From UBA117 sp049975245 (GTDB lineage: Archaea > Methanobacteriota > Methanobacteria > Methanobacteriales > Methanobacteriaceae), in NCBI GenBank assembly GCA_049975245.1, contig JBNGDB010000008.1, forward strand, positions 34,740-98,739: DNA of 64,000 nucleotides, in the 5' to 3' direction. Below, piece by piece: positions 55,291 to 63,778 of this stretch. How positions within the stretch are numbered: the stretch's first letter is position 1; each line of letters starts with the position of its first letter. A program made the translations under genes and the position numbers. The notes under the pieces are model-generated. The model was not told the origin of the DNA. It was given only the letters and a program-made list of their open reading frames with translations, and did no database searches.

Positions 55291-56721
55291 ATGGATGTTT
55301 TACTGGTTAATCCTATGGATGAAACTCAAGTGAGCACAAAATTAGGATTAAAAGTTCCTCCTTTAAATCTAATGTATCTTGCTGCAGCTTTAGAAAAAGA
55401 TAATCTAGAAGTAAACATTATAGATGATGATCTATATAAAATAGGCCCTGAAAAATTAGTTAATAAAATTTCCAAACTGGACCCGGATGTAGTGGGTATT
55501 ACCGCCACCACTGCTTCAATTAAAACGTCCACAAGCTACATTAATCTATTCAAAAAAGCAATGCCAAATGTTTTAACAGTAATGGGTGGTTCTCATGCTA
55601 CATTTTTACCAGAAACAACTTTGAGAAATTGTAAAGGTTTGGATGCTGTTGTTTTAGGTGAAGGAGAAAAAACCATAGTTGACTTAACAAATAATTTTAT
55701 TAAAAATGGGTTTTCTAAATTGAAAGAAGTTAAGGGTATTGTTTACAGAAATAACGGAAATATTCAAAGATGTGAAAATAGGGCCCTGATAAAAAATATT
55801 GATGATATTCCTTTTCCTGCTCGCCACCTTTTGCCCTTCGATTCTTATAGAACATCAGATAATGAATCAGGAGGGATAATTACCAGCAGAGGATGTGTCT
55901 TTAACTGCGGATATTGTTCTTCGTCCTTAATTATGGGGAAACAATTTAGAGGAAGGAGCGCTAAAAATGTGGTTGATGAACTAGAACAGTTAGTAAATGA
56001 GTATAATATAAGGGACATAGCATTCCTAGACGACACTTTTATGCTTAATAAAAGAAGAGCTTACGAAATTGCAGATGAAATTAAGGATAGAAAATTAGAT
56101 ATTAGTTTTGTTGCTTCAAGCAGAGTGGACCGAGTGAATAAAGATTTACTAACTTGTCTTAAAAATTCGGGAATGGCTACTTTATATTATGGAGTTGAAT
56201 CCGGTTCTCAGCGAATATTAAATTTGATGAAAAAAGGAATTACTCTAAAACAGGCAGAAAATGCTGTTAAAACAGCTAAAAATGTTGGATTGGATATTCT
56301 AACTTCTTTCATTCTAGGTTATCCTGGTGAAACCACAGATGAGATGGAAAAAACAATTAACTTCGCAATAAAATTAGATGCTGATTACAGTCAATTTTCA
56401 GTCCTCACACCCTTCCCTGGTACACCGGTTTATTATGAGCTTAAATCGAAAAATTTAATTGACACCAAAAATTGGAATCGTTATACAGTTATTCATCCTG
56501 TTATTAAATATGAAAAACTTGGCTTGAGTAAAAAAATTATTGAAAGAAAACTGACTAAGGCTTATTTAAAATTTTATACCCGTCCGAAATATCTCCTTAA
56601 ACACCCCCATATGTTAAAAATTTTTCTTGAAACGGTTTATAGAAGTTTTATTGTCCCCAAAATTAATTTTGGTACACCTATAGGATGGTACCGAAATTTA
56701 AAAAAAGATAGTGAAGATTAA
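55291..56721 (+). CDS. B12-binding-domain radical SAM protein
   Basis: A 476-residue protein with an N-terminal cobalamin-binding-like Rossmann domain (residues 1-145), the radical SAM cluster CVFNCGYC (C202, C206, C209), and a C-terminal helical region. It resembles BchE/class B radical SAM methylases. The B12-domain DxHxxG histidine motif is not evident, so it may bind cobalamin base-off without a lower ligand or not at all. Substrate unknown. It precedes the arsenic cluster on the same strand but is separated by 100 bases with its own promoter likely. Confidence 0.85.
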   Translation: MDVLLVNPMDETQVSTKLGLKVPPLNLMYLAAALEKDNLEVNIIDDDLYKIGPEKLVNKISKLDPDVVGITATTASIKTSTSYINLFKKAMPNVLTVMGGSHATFLPETTLRNCKGLDAVVLGEGEKTIVDLTNNFIKNGFSKLKEVKGIVYRNNGNIQRCENRALIKNIDDIPFPARHLLPFDSYRTSDNESGGIITSRGCVFNCGYCSSSLIMGKQFRGRSAKNVVDELEQLVNEYNIRDIAFLDDTFMLNKRRAYEIADEIKDRKLDISFVASSRVDRVNKDLLTCLKNSGMATLYYGVESGSQRILNLMKKGITLKQAENAVKTAKNVGLDILTSFILGYPGETTDEMEKTINFAIKLDADYSQFSVLTPFPGTPVYYELKSKNLIDTKNWNRYTVIHPVIKYEKLGLSKKIIERKLTKAYLKFYTRPKYLLKHPHMLKIFLETVYRSFIVPKINFGTPIGWYRNLKKDSED

Positions 56722-56835
56722 ATAAATAAATTATTTTAAATATTTTTTTATAATATTGGTTTATTTGTGAATATTTATATATTATATCAATATATTTAGA
56801 TATATGGAATTAAAAATTTTTTAGTGGAGATTTTA

Positions 56836-57591
56836 ATGAAAGATAAAGAAATCAAAGAATTTGTTAAAGATCGTTACTCAAAAATTGCAAAAAAAGAAGA
56901 ATTTCACTGTTCATGTTGTTCAGGATTAGATTTAACCTTAGAACAATCAAAAAATATTGGTTACTCAGCTGAAGATTTAAAAAGCATTCCTAAAGAAGCA
57001 GTATTTGGATTAGGATGTGGAAATCCCACTGCATTTGCCGAAATCAAAGCAGGAGAAACAATTCTAGATTTAGGTTCTGGGGGAGGAATAGACGTATTTT
57101 TAGCTGCTAATAAAGTAGGAAATGAAGGAAAAGTCATTGGGGTGGATATGACTGAAGAAATGGTCCAAAAAGCTGAAAAAATTGCTGAAGAAAGTGAATA
57201 TAAGAATGTAGAATTTAAATTAGGCGAAATAGAAAATTTACCCATCACAAACAACTCCATTGACCTTATAATTAGTAACTGCGTGATAAATTTAACACCA
57301 AATAAATTAGCCGCTTACAAAGAAGCTATAAGAGTATTAAAAGAGGGGGGACGTATATTAGTATCAGATCTTGTTACTGAGGGGTATATACCAGAAGACG
57401 TTAGAAAAAATTTTCAAGCATGGTCAGATTGTATTGCCGGAGCCCTTGCAAAACAGGACTATATAGACATTATAAAAAAGGCCGGATTCAATGATGTTGA
57501 AATTCTAAAACAAAATTACTTCACTGAACCCAATATGGATGAAAGACTGATTGGAAAAATAGTGAGCATCCAGGTTAAAGCCTTTAAATAA
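56836..57591 (+). CDS. arsM: arsenite methyltransferase
   Basis: ArsM uses SAM to methylate trivalent arsenic, giving volatile or less retained forms. The 251-residue enzyme has the three conserved cysteines C61 (FGLGCGNP), C149 (ISNCVINL) and C199 (SDCIAGAL) plus an N-terminal CSCCSG, and SAM motif I LDLGSGGGIDV. The ATG at 56836 follows TGGAG; an in-frame GTG four codons earlier is part of the box. First gene of an arsM-arsR-DGC-arsC cluster. Confidence 0.93.
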   Translation: MKDKEIKEFVKDRYSKIAKKEEFHCSCCSGLDLTLEQSKNIGYSAEDLKSIPKEAVFGLGCGNPTAFAEIKAGETILDLGSGGGIDVFLAANKVGNEGKVIGVDMTEEMVQKAEKIAEESEYKNVEFKLGEIENLPITNNSIDLIISNCVINLTPNKLAAYKEAIRVLKEGGRILVSDLVTEGYIPEDVRKNFQAWSDCIAGALAKQDYIDIIKKAGFNDVEILKQNYFTEPNMDERLIGKIVSIQVKAFK

Positions 57592-57632
57592 AAATATTAA
57601 TGGAGATAATATTAAAATTAAAAAGTGATCAG

Positions 57633-57989
57633 ATGAAAAAATGTAAATCAAACAGTTCAATTGTTCCAACTAATAAAAAGATAAAATATTTGGAGAAAAA
57701 GATGGAAAAATTACCTTCTGAAGAATATTTAGAAAACACTTCAGGAAAAATTAAAGCAATTTCCGATCCTACCCGTTTGAAAATAATTTATCTTTTAAAA
57801 GAAGGAGAATTATGTGTATGTGAAATTAATTTTGCACTTGATAAACCCCAATCAACCATCTCCCACCATTTAAATATTTTAAAAAATGCAGGATTTCTTA
57901 AAGGACGTAAAGAAGGAGTTTGGATCCATTACAAACTTTCTAACCCATCTATAATAAATTTAATAGAAAATTTAGTCAAAATAAATTAG
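57633..57989 (+). CDS. arsR: ArsR-family metalloregulator
   Basis: A 118-residue winged-helix repressor of the ArsR/SmtB family. The DNA-binding region is SDPTRLKIIYLLKEGELCVCEI to STISHHLNILKNAGF; the metal site cysteines C61 and C63 (ELCVCE) match the As(III)/Sb(III) type, with further cysteine C4 at the N-terminus. The ATG at 57633 follows AAGTGATC; an upstream in-frame ATG at 57600 lacks a box. It probably controls arsM and the downstream genes. Confidence 0.9.
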   Translation: MKKCKSNSSIVPTNKKIKYLEKKMEKLPSEEYLENTSGKIKAISDPTRLKIIYLLKEGELCVCEINFALDKPQSTISHHLNILKNAGFLKGRKEGVWIHYKLSNPSIINLIENLVKIN

Positions 57990-57999
57990 GAGAAATAAT

Positions 58000-58386
58000 A
58001 TGGTAAACAAAGATAAAGTGGCCTTAGCTGCATGCAGTGGAATGAGTCCTTATGGATTAATAGCCCGAGTAGCTTCAACTGATACAGTATCTGAAATGGA
58101 TAATATCATTTCCATATGTATGGGTGCAACAGCTGCAGATAAAGAAGGTTTTGGTCAGTTGATTAAAAAATATCCAATAATAGCAATAAACGGATGTGAA
58201 GGTAATTGCGTTAACAAGATACTAGAACAAAAAGGCGTGAAAGTTTTAACTTCACTGAACACTTTAGAAGAGTTAACTAAAGTTAATTTACAACCGGAAG
58301 ATGTTTCACGTTTAGATGAAACAGGTGAAAAATGTGTTAAACATCTCAAAAAAGAAATTAAAAAAAGGATAAACGAAATTGGATGA
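58000..58386 (+). CDS. DGC-domain putative zinc-binding protein
   Basis: A 128-residue protein of the DGC (PF08859-type) group. It has an N-terminal LAACSGMSPYG, a central MGATAADKEGFGQLI segment, and GCEGNCVNKILEQKG with paired cysteines, plus a late Cys (GEKCVKHL). Such proteins are frequently found near arsenic or sulfur genes, with unproven function. AGGAGA precedes the ATG. It lies 10 bases after arsR and 16 before arsC, so it is part of the ars operon. Confidence 0.83.
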   Translation: MVNKDKVALAACSGMSPYGLIARVASTDTVSEMDNIISICMGATAADKEGFGQLIKKYPIIAINGCEGNCVNKILEQKGVKVLTSLNTLEELTKVNLQPEDVSRLDETGEKCVKHLKKEIKKRINEIG

Positions 58387-58402
58387 ATTCCTTGGTTAGT
58401 GC

Positions 58403-58818
58403 ATGAAAACAAAAAAAAGTGTAATATTTATTTGTTACCATAATTCAGCCCGGTCACAAATGGCTGAAGGATTTTTGAGAAATATTTATGGAGAATTTTA
58501 TCAATCATACAGTGCCGGTACCGATATTCATAAAGTTAATCCTTTAGCTGTTAAAGTAATGGCAGAAATAGGAATTGATATCTCTACTCATCGCTCCAAA
58601 AGTTTAAAAGAATTTTTAAATAGAGATATTGATATTGTGGTCACTGTATGTGAACAAAAAGAAAAATGCCCCTTGTCTCTAGAAGGAAAAAAGTATATAC
58701 ATAAAAAATTTGAAGACCCTTCTAAATTTCAAGGCACTGCAAATGAAAAGATACTTTATTTTCGGAATTAAGAGACGAAATAAAAGTATGGATCGAAAAA
58801 GAATTCCAGGAACACTAA
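58403..58818 (+). pseudogene. arsC: arsenate reductase (LMW phosphatase type), C-terminal frameshift
   Basis: A thioredoxin-coupled ArsC. The P-loop CYHNSAR (C11, R17) and the redox pair C83 and C89 (VCEQKEKCP) are intact. The reading frame ends early at 58771 (...KILYFRN), while the family C-terminus continues in the next frame from about 58764 to the stop at 58816-58818 (LRDEIKVWIEKEFQEH). One missing G in the CGGAATTAAG stretch near 58767 explains this. All catalytic residues precede the shift, so the shortened 122-residue product could still fold poorly or weakly function. It may also be a sequencing error. Confidence 0.82.
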
Positions 58819-58844
58819 AATTTAAAACTTAAAGAGTGTGAATT

Positions 58845-59495
58845 ATGTTAAAAATAGCCATTGTAACCGATGGCCCCTACGGAGAACGGGCCCACGAAAC
58901 AATAAGTAATGAATTTGAATGTGACTATTTAGAGCTTGAACCTCCAACATCCATTTTTATGGATGAAATAGAAATTCCTAAAGATTCGCTGAAAAGATTA
59001 GAAGAAGCAAATATAATAATAACCTATGTTCTTCACCCAGACCTTACAATGGAACTAGTTGAAAGGCTTCATGATAAAGTTGATTGGATTATTGTTGGGG
59101 CTTGGAGGGGTGAAGGATTTAAAAGTCAGCTCGAAAGTTTTGGAAATGTAAGTTGCCCTGAAAATATGTGTGATCTTGAAAAAAATGGAAACCCTTTTTA
59201 TGATGAATTTGTATCTAAATATGGGAAACCTGAAGTAAAAATTGATACTGAAAATGGGATTGTGACTTCAATTAAAGTTTTAAGATGTTCTCCATGCGGT
59301 TCGACTGAATTTGTTTCTAAAGAATTGATAGGAGAAATCGTAGAAGGATTACCTATTAGAGCCGGTCTAAAAATCCAACATTACCCTTGCAGAGCTCCCA
59401 AAATGAGATTGTTCGCCGATGATGAATGTAAAAAGGAGATGGCTGCTAATTTCCATAAAGAAGCTTTTGAAAAAGCTTTAAAGAAAAAAGATTAA
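58845..59495 (+). CDS. DUF166 family protein
   Basis: A 216-residue protein of the DUF166 family, once misnamed thymidylate synthase in methanogens. It has IAIVTDGPYGERAHETI at the N-terminus and conserved cysteines in CPENMC, LRCSPCGST and HYPCRAP, suggesting metal or Fe-S binding. Function unknown. It lies just after the frameshifted arsC on the same strand and may be its operon partner or independent. Confidence 0.85.
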   Translation: MLKIAIVTDGPYGERAHETISNEFECDYLELEPPTSIFMDEIEIPKDSLKRLEEANIIITYVLHPDLTMELVERLHDKVDWIIVGAWRGEGFKSQLESFGNVSCPENMCDLEKNGNPFYDEFVSKYGKPEVKIDTENGIVTSIKVLRCSPCGSTEFVSKELIGEIVEGLPIRAGLKIQHYPCRAPKMRLFADDECKKEMAANFHKEAFEKALKKKD

Positions 59496-59541
59496 TTTTT
59501 ATGTAGATTGAGATTTGGATTTTCAATTACATTTTTCAGTT

Positions 59542-60507
59542 TTAAGACGTCAAAGATATCCTAATAACCGCGTATGCTACATAAATTCCTAATAACGTCA
59601 GACCTTCTAATCTACTTAGTTCCATTTTTGTTCGCATAAAGAAAAGCAAAACAACTGTCACAATTATTAAAACAGGAGCATCTATAATGATGGATAGGGG
59701 TTCAATGGGAATATTTACAAACAAAGAAGGAATACCTATCCCTATTAATATATTAAAAATATTACTTCCTAACACTGTGCCAATAGCTAGACTACACATT
59801 TTTTTACGGGCAGATGAAACTGCCACCACCAGTTCTGCCAGGCTGGTACCTATTGCAAGTGCAAACAAACCAATTATAATCTCTGGTATCTGAGCTAATT
59901 TAGCTATTTCAACTGCACTATAAACCAGAATTCTGGCAGCTATAATCAATGCTACAAAACCTATTACTGTAAATAAAATAATTTTAATATTAAGAGATTT
60001 TTTCTTTGTTTTAGGCGTATTTTTATGATCTTTAAAGTATTTTTGCTGTTTTTTTATCAAAATGAAAAGATATACCACATATATTGTTATTAAAACCACT
60101 CCAGTTATTGCATTTATGGTTCCAAGCAACATGAAAAGTAAAAGTACCAATGATGTGAATAAAACCATTAATCCATCACGTCTTATTTCATCCCTATTTG
60201 TAGTAATTACACAAGATATTATGGCAGAAATTCCTATTATGCCCGCTATATTCCATATATTTGATCCGATTACTACCCCTACACCCAAATCAGGGTTTCC
60301 AGTTAATACAGATATTATGGCCGACCCAAATTCTGGTAGCGATGTTCCACCAGCAGCTACGGTGATTCCTAATATTATCTGAGAGATGCCTAGATAAGTC
60401 CCAATTTCTACTAGATTTTCAACAAAAATATCCGCTGATTTTATAAGAATTATAAGTGAAATTAAAAATAATGCCAGAAGAATAATCCAGGATAACATAT
60501 AATTCAC
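59542..60507 (-). CDS. Na+/Ca2+ exchanger family antiporter (YrbG-like)
   Basis: A 321-residue membrane transporter of the CaCA family with about ten helices. Both alpha repeats are present: AAGGTSLPEFGSAI near residue 53 and ALAIGTSLAELVVAV near residue 217, with the Glu that binds the cation in each. It exports Ca2+ or another cation in exchange for Na+ or H+. The GTG at 60507 follows AAAGGTT at good spacing; an ATG three codons later is an alternative. Confidence 0.9.
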   Translation of the reverse strand: MNYMLSWIILLALFLISLIILIKSADIFVENLVEIGTYLGISQIILGITVAAGGTSLPEFGSAIISVLTGNPDLGVGVVIGSNIWNIAGIIGISAIISCVITTNRDEIRRDGLMVLFTSLVLLLFMLLGTINAITGVVLITIYVVYLFILIKKQQKYFKDHKNTPKTKKKSLNIKIILFTVIGFVALIIAARILVYSAVEIAKLAQIPEIIIGLFALAIGTSLAELVVAVSSARKKMCSLAIGTVLGSNIFNILIGIGIPSLFVNIPIEPLSIIIDAPVLIIVTVVLLFFMRTKMELSRLEGLTLLGIYVAYAVIRISLTS

Positions 60508-60660
60508 TATATAACCTTTTATTTAATTATTTTATTAACATGTTCAAAATAAAGAATTTATAGTATTTTTATTACCTTGATCATTTTTAAAATTTTCATG
60601 AATTATTATCATTATTATTCATGGATAATTATTATATCTGGCTAGTTACAAACTAAGATT

Positions 60661-61029
60661 ATGGATGAGAATAAGACCTTAACCATCATTCTAACTGAAG
60701 GACCATATCGTGCCCAATACGCCGATATAGCATATGAGTTAGCAAATAGTGCTCTTAATAACAAATACAATGTAAATCTATTTTTATATATGGATGCGAC
60801 CCACATACCCCGTAGAGGCCAGAACCCGCATTCTTTTCCCAATGTTGGACATAAATATCAAGACCTACTAAAAAAGGGTGCGGATATTCGAGTGTGTATT
60901 AGGTGTGCTACTGCCCGAGGTCATGCCTGCGATCCTCATTTCCCCTATTTTAAGGGTATAAAAATTAGCACTGTATATGACATTCCCCAATGGATTTTAG
61001 AAAGTGATAAAGTAATAAGTTTGGGATAA
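60661..61029 (+). CDS. DsrE/TusD-like sulfur-relay protein
   Basis: A 122-residue DsrE-superfamily protein. IILTEGPYRAQYADIAYELANSAL and LYMDATHIP are the family N-terminus, and C79/C82 (RVCIRCATARG) occupy the place of the sulfur-carrying cysteine of TusD/DsrE, with C90 nearby. It probably carries persulfide sulfur with its downstream partners. The stop lies two bases before the next gene's ATG. No strong box precedes its own ATG. Confidence 0.85.
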   Translation: MDENKTLTIILTEGPYRAQYADIAYELANSALNNKYNVNLFLYMDATHIPRRGQNPHSFPNVGHKYQDLLKKGADIRVCIRCATARGHACDPHFPYFKGIKISTVYDIPQWILESDKVISLG

Positions 61030-61031
61030 AA

Positions 61032-61394
61032 ATGAAATCCGCATTAATAATTATCGACAAAGCTCCTTATGGCTATGAAGATGCTTTCAGTGGTTTTTAT
61101 GTTGCTATAGCTTGCTTAAACCGAGATTTAGATGCAGATGTCCTTTTAATTGGTGATGGAGTATATGCTGCATTAGATGGACAAGAATCAGAAGAAAGTA
61201 TTAATTTCCCTAATGTGGGGGAACTTACCTATCTAATATTTCCAGAGGGGAGCCTCTTTATTCATTTAGAATCTATGCAAGAGAGAGGAATTAATGAAGA
61301 AGATCTGGTAGAAGCTGTAGAAGTGATAGATGATCAAGAATTATACGAAATAATCAGATCTAAAACCGTTAAAACTGCTGTAATGAAAATATAA
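61032..61394 (+). CDS. DsrE-superfamily protein, TusC/DsrF-like
   Basis: A 120-residue protein with the DsrE fold pattern: ALIIIDKAPYGYEDAFSGFYVAIAC, ADVLLIGDGVYAAL and LFIHLESMQERGI, most like TusC/DsrF. It lacks the CxxC of its upstream neighbour and has a single C28, as expected of a non-carrier partner. It starts two bases after the upstream stop, with GGGAT in that stop region as box. Part of a DsrE-type operon. Confidence 0.82.
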   Translation: MKSALIIIDKAPYGYEDAFSGFYVAIACLNRDLDADVLLIGDGVYAALDGQESEESINFPNVGELTYLIFPEGSLFIHLESMQERGINEEDLVEAVEVIDDQELYEIIRSKTVKTAVMKI

Positions 61395-61433
61395 ATAATT
61401 TATAATCCTATTGATTGTAAGGGGCAGATAACA

Positions 61434-62054
61434 GTGGATATGGAAGAGATTAGGTATCAATTATTTGAAGACGGATCATTAGTAAACCAAGTGACCATTA
61501 AAAAGATAAAACCATGCGTTGCTTCGGAAGGAAGAATACGGGTTTTAATGCAAGTGGACGCTGAGCTAGGAGATATTATTCCACTAATGGTTTCTAAATA
61601 TCCACCTGGAAATGTAAATTATGTAGAAAGAAAGAATGTTCTAACCCTCACCATTTTCAGAAGACTAATAACAATTTATCCATCGGGAAAAATTAGCATG
61701 AACAAAAACAGAGACAAAGAAGAAGCGGTCCAAGTTATAAAAAACATCATGAAAGACATTAATCAGTGTTATAACGATTTAAAAAGGGGTAATTCAACAA
61801 ATTATCAGGATTTGAAAGATAAAATATCCAAAATAGGACCTCTATCCATTTATAATTGCTTACCACAAACTAATTGTGAAGAATGTGGAGAAGCTACTTG
61901 CATGGCATTTGCCATGAAATTATTGTCTGGCGACTCCCAGTTAATAGAATGCATACCATTAAATGGAAATAGCTATTCAGAAAATGTAAAATGTTTAGAA
62001 GAGCTTCTAGGAAGTCAGTTAATGGAAACTATGGGATGGAAAACAAATAATTAA
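61434..62054 (+). CDS. Fe-S protein with a CdhD-like 4Fe-4S motif
   Basis: A 206-residue protein. Residues 1-110 form a novel-looking beta-rich domain (VTIKKIKPCVASEG, LTLTIFRRLITIYPSGKISMNK); residues 138-175 carry the cysteines C142, C148, C151, C156 and C173 in the pattern of PF04060-type 4Fe-4S domains (NCLPQTNCEECGEATCMAFA), known from acetyl-CoA decarbonylase/synthase subunits. A GTG start at 61434 is preferred because AAGGGG lies 9 bases upstream; an ATG two codons later is possible. It sits between DsrE-like genes, so it may donate electrons to or from the sulfur relay. Confidence 0.78.
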   Translation: MDMEEIRYQLFEDGSLVNQVTIKKIKPCVASEGRIRVLMQVDAELGDIIPLMVSKYPPGNVNYVERKNVLTLTIFRRLITIYPSGKISMNKNRDKEEAVQVIKNIMKDINQCYNDLKRGNSTNYQDLKDKISKIGPLSIYNCLPQTNCEECGEATCMAFAMKLLSGDSQLIECIPLNGNSYSENVKCLEELLGSQLMETMGWKTNN

Positions 62055-62074
62055 AAAAATTGTATGTGAAGAAG

Positions 62075-62398
62075 ATGAATATCGGATTTATATTAACTAA
62101 AACTCCATTTGAAGAAGGTTTTAGCACATTCATTAAGTTTATAAATATTTATATGGGTAAAGAAGATATAAATGTGTATCTTTTAGGTAATGGAATATAT
62201 GCAGCTAAAAAAGAACATAAACATGCTCATTCAATGCACAATATATTAAAAAAATGTAGTGTTTATAGTTATCTTCCAGATATGGATGCTAGAGGAATTT
62301 CTAGTAATCATTTAATAGAAGGAATTCAATTAGTAGAAAGTTATGATGACATAATTGTAGATTTAATGGAAAAAATGGATCAAATTTTAAGTTTTTAA
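62075..62398 (+). CDS. DsrE-superfamily protein, TusB/DsrH-like
   Basis: A 107-residue protein with the DsrE/F/H pattern. NIGFILTKTPFEEGFSTFIKF and INVYLLGNGIYAA match its two upstream relatives, and SYLPDMDARGISSN with LVESYDDIIVDLMEK matches the TusB/DsrH C-terminus. The sulfur-accepting cysteine of some TusB proteins is not clearly kept. The ATG at 62075 (MNIGFILTK) is preferred to a TTG five codons earlier. Last DsrE-type gene of the cluster. Confidence 0.75.
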   Translation: MNIGFILTKTPFEEGFSTFIKFINIYMGKEDINVYLLGNGIYAAKKEHKHAHSMHNILKKCSVYSYLPDMDARGISSNHLIEGIQLVESYDDIIVDLMEKMDQILSF

Positions 62399-62415
62399 AT
62401 TAATATTATGATAAC

Positions 62416-62589
62416 ATGGCAAAATCTAAATCGAAAAAAATGGTTGGAATAAGGTGCCAATGCCAGGATAGGGCAGTTGAACGAAAAAAATTCCTATTAA
62501 AAAAAATTTACTGTAAAAAATGTGGGAAGGTCTTTAAAACTAATCGTGATGTTGATTTGTGTTTTAAATGTGAAAAGAAAAAAAAATAA
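62416..62589 (+). CDS. small zinc-ribbon protein
   Basis: A 57-residue ORF too short for most gene callers. It is highly basic and contains CQC near residue 14 and a C4 zinc-ribbon-like pattern (YCKKCGKVFKTNRDVDLCFKC). It starts 18 bases after the DsrH-like gene on the same strand, so it is probably co-transcribed. Coding is supported by the regular CxxC pattern rather than by known homology. Function unknown. Confidence 0.6.
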   Translation: MAKSKSKKMVGIRCQCQDRAVERKKFLLKKIYCKKCGKVFKTNRDVDLCFKCEKKKK

Positions 62590-62611
62590 AAAGATCCCAT
62601 ATTAAATCTTT

Positions 62612-63778
62612 TTAAAATAAAAGTAGTAGACCTCTTCCATAAACCAGTATCATGAGAAATGCCAATGTAACTATTATTACCCATGATATAGTTGAAACAA
62701 TTGGTTTTACCTTATTTTTAGATAATTTGTAGCTTAAAAGCTCCTCGAACATTAAACCCCCGTCTAAGGGTTTCATTGGAAGTAAATTAAATGTCCCGAC
62801 CAAAAAATTTAGGGTAAAAATCCAATAAAATAGTTGATTTAAATAGAATAGTATAGAAGGTAAAATATTTCCAAAAATACTGGAAACTTCACTATTAACT
62901 ACCAAATGATTCTGAGTCCTTATTCCTATATAGAACTTGGTAGAATTATTGGGATTTGTACCAGTCTTTACAGAGTAAGTTCCCTGATCAGTTGTAAAGG
63001 TAAGTACCTCTCCAGGTTGTGTTTTGTTTAAAATCTTTTGATAATCTGTTGAATTTTTTATACTAACTCCATTTATCTCTTCTATAACCATTCCCTCTTT
63101 CAAAATACCAGAAGCAGGGCTTGCAGGCACTACGCTGAAAACTTGAACTCCTTCAGTATGAAAAGCAGATCCAATGGCTGCTCCCGATAAAATGAATATT
63201 ATTAAAGCAATTGCTGCTAAACTTAAATTAAATATAGAACCTGCTGCATAAATTCTAAGCTTTGAAATTCTTTTAGATTTTTTTATTTCATCATCATCAG
63301 GCTCTACAAAAGCACCGGGTAAAACTGCTAATAAAAGAAGTCCTATAGATTTTATACTAACACCTTCAACCCTTGCCAGTATACCGTGCCCAAATTCATG
63401 AACTATAATTACGGTCATTAAACCTATAATCCCGTATCCTAATGGTACATAAAAGGATGAACCTGGAACATCAACTCCCGGGAGTAAAACACCTACCTGT
63501 GATCCTGCTGTAGTTGGCTCTAATAACGTTCCCAATGTGAGAATGAAAAAATAAAGCATTAAAGCCATGAAAAAAACAGCCACAGGAATACCTATAGTCA
63601 TAAATACCTTCCAAAATCTGGAGTATTTTTGGGCTATATTGTCAATAAATCCTCTCATTCTTTTGGTTTTTCTCATTAAGAGAGGACCTTTGATTTCAAT
63701 TTTAAGTTTTTTATGAAATATCAATGAAACTATCCATATACCTACAAATAGGATAGCATAAAACCATAAAGCGTCCAT
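62612..63778 (-). CDS. site-2 protease family membrane metalloprotease (M50)
   Basis: A 388-residue intramembrane protease. The zinc motif HEFGH (H127, E128, H131) and the second motif NLLPMKPLDGG (about residues 343-353) lie in membrane helices, and a PDZ-like domain (residues 195-265, VVPASPASGILKEGMVIEEING) sits between. Such proteases cut membrane-bound regulators. GGTGGAT precedes the ATG. It is convergent with the DsrE-type cluster. Confidence 0.93.
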   Translation of the reverse strand: MDALWFYAILFVGIWIVSLIFHKKLKIEIKGPLLMRKTKRMRGFIDNIAQKYSRFWKVFMTIGIPVAVFFMALMLYFFILTLGTLLEPTTAGSQVGVLLPGVDVPGSSFYVPLGYGIIGLMTVIIVHEFGHGILARVEGVSIKSIGLLLLAVLPGAFVEPDDDEIKKSKRISKLRIYAAGSIFNLSLAAIALIIFILSGAAIGSAFHTEGVQVFSVVPASPASGILKEGMVIEEINGVSIKNSTDYQKILNKTQPGEVLTFTTDQGTYSVKTGTNPNNSTKFYIGIRTQNHLVVNSEVSSIFGNILPSILFYLNQLFYWIFTLNFLVGTFNLLPMKPLDGGLMFEELLSYKLSKNKVKPIVSTISWVIIVTLAFLMILVYGRGLLLLF

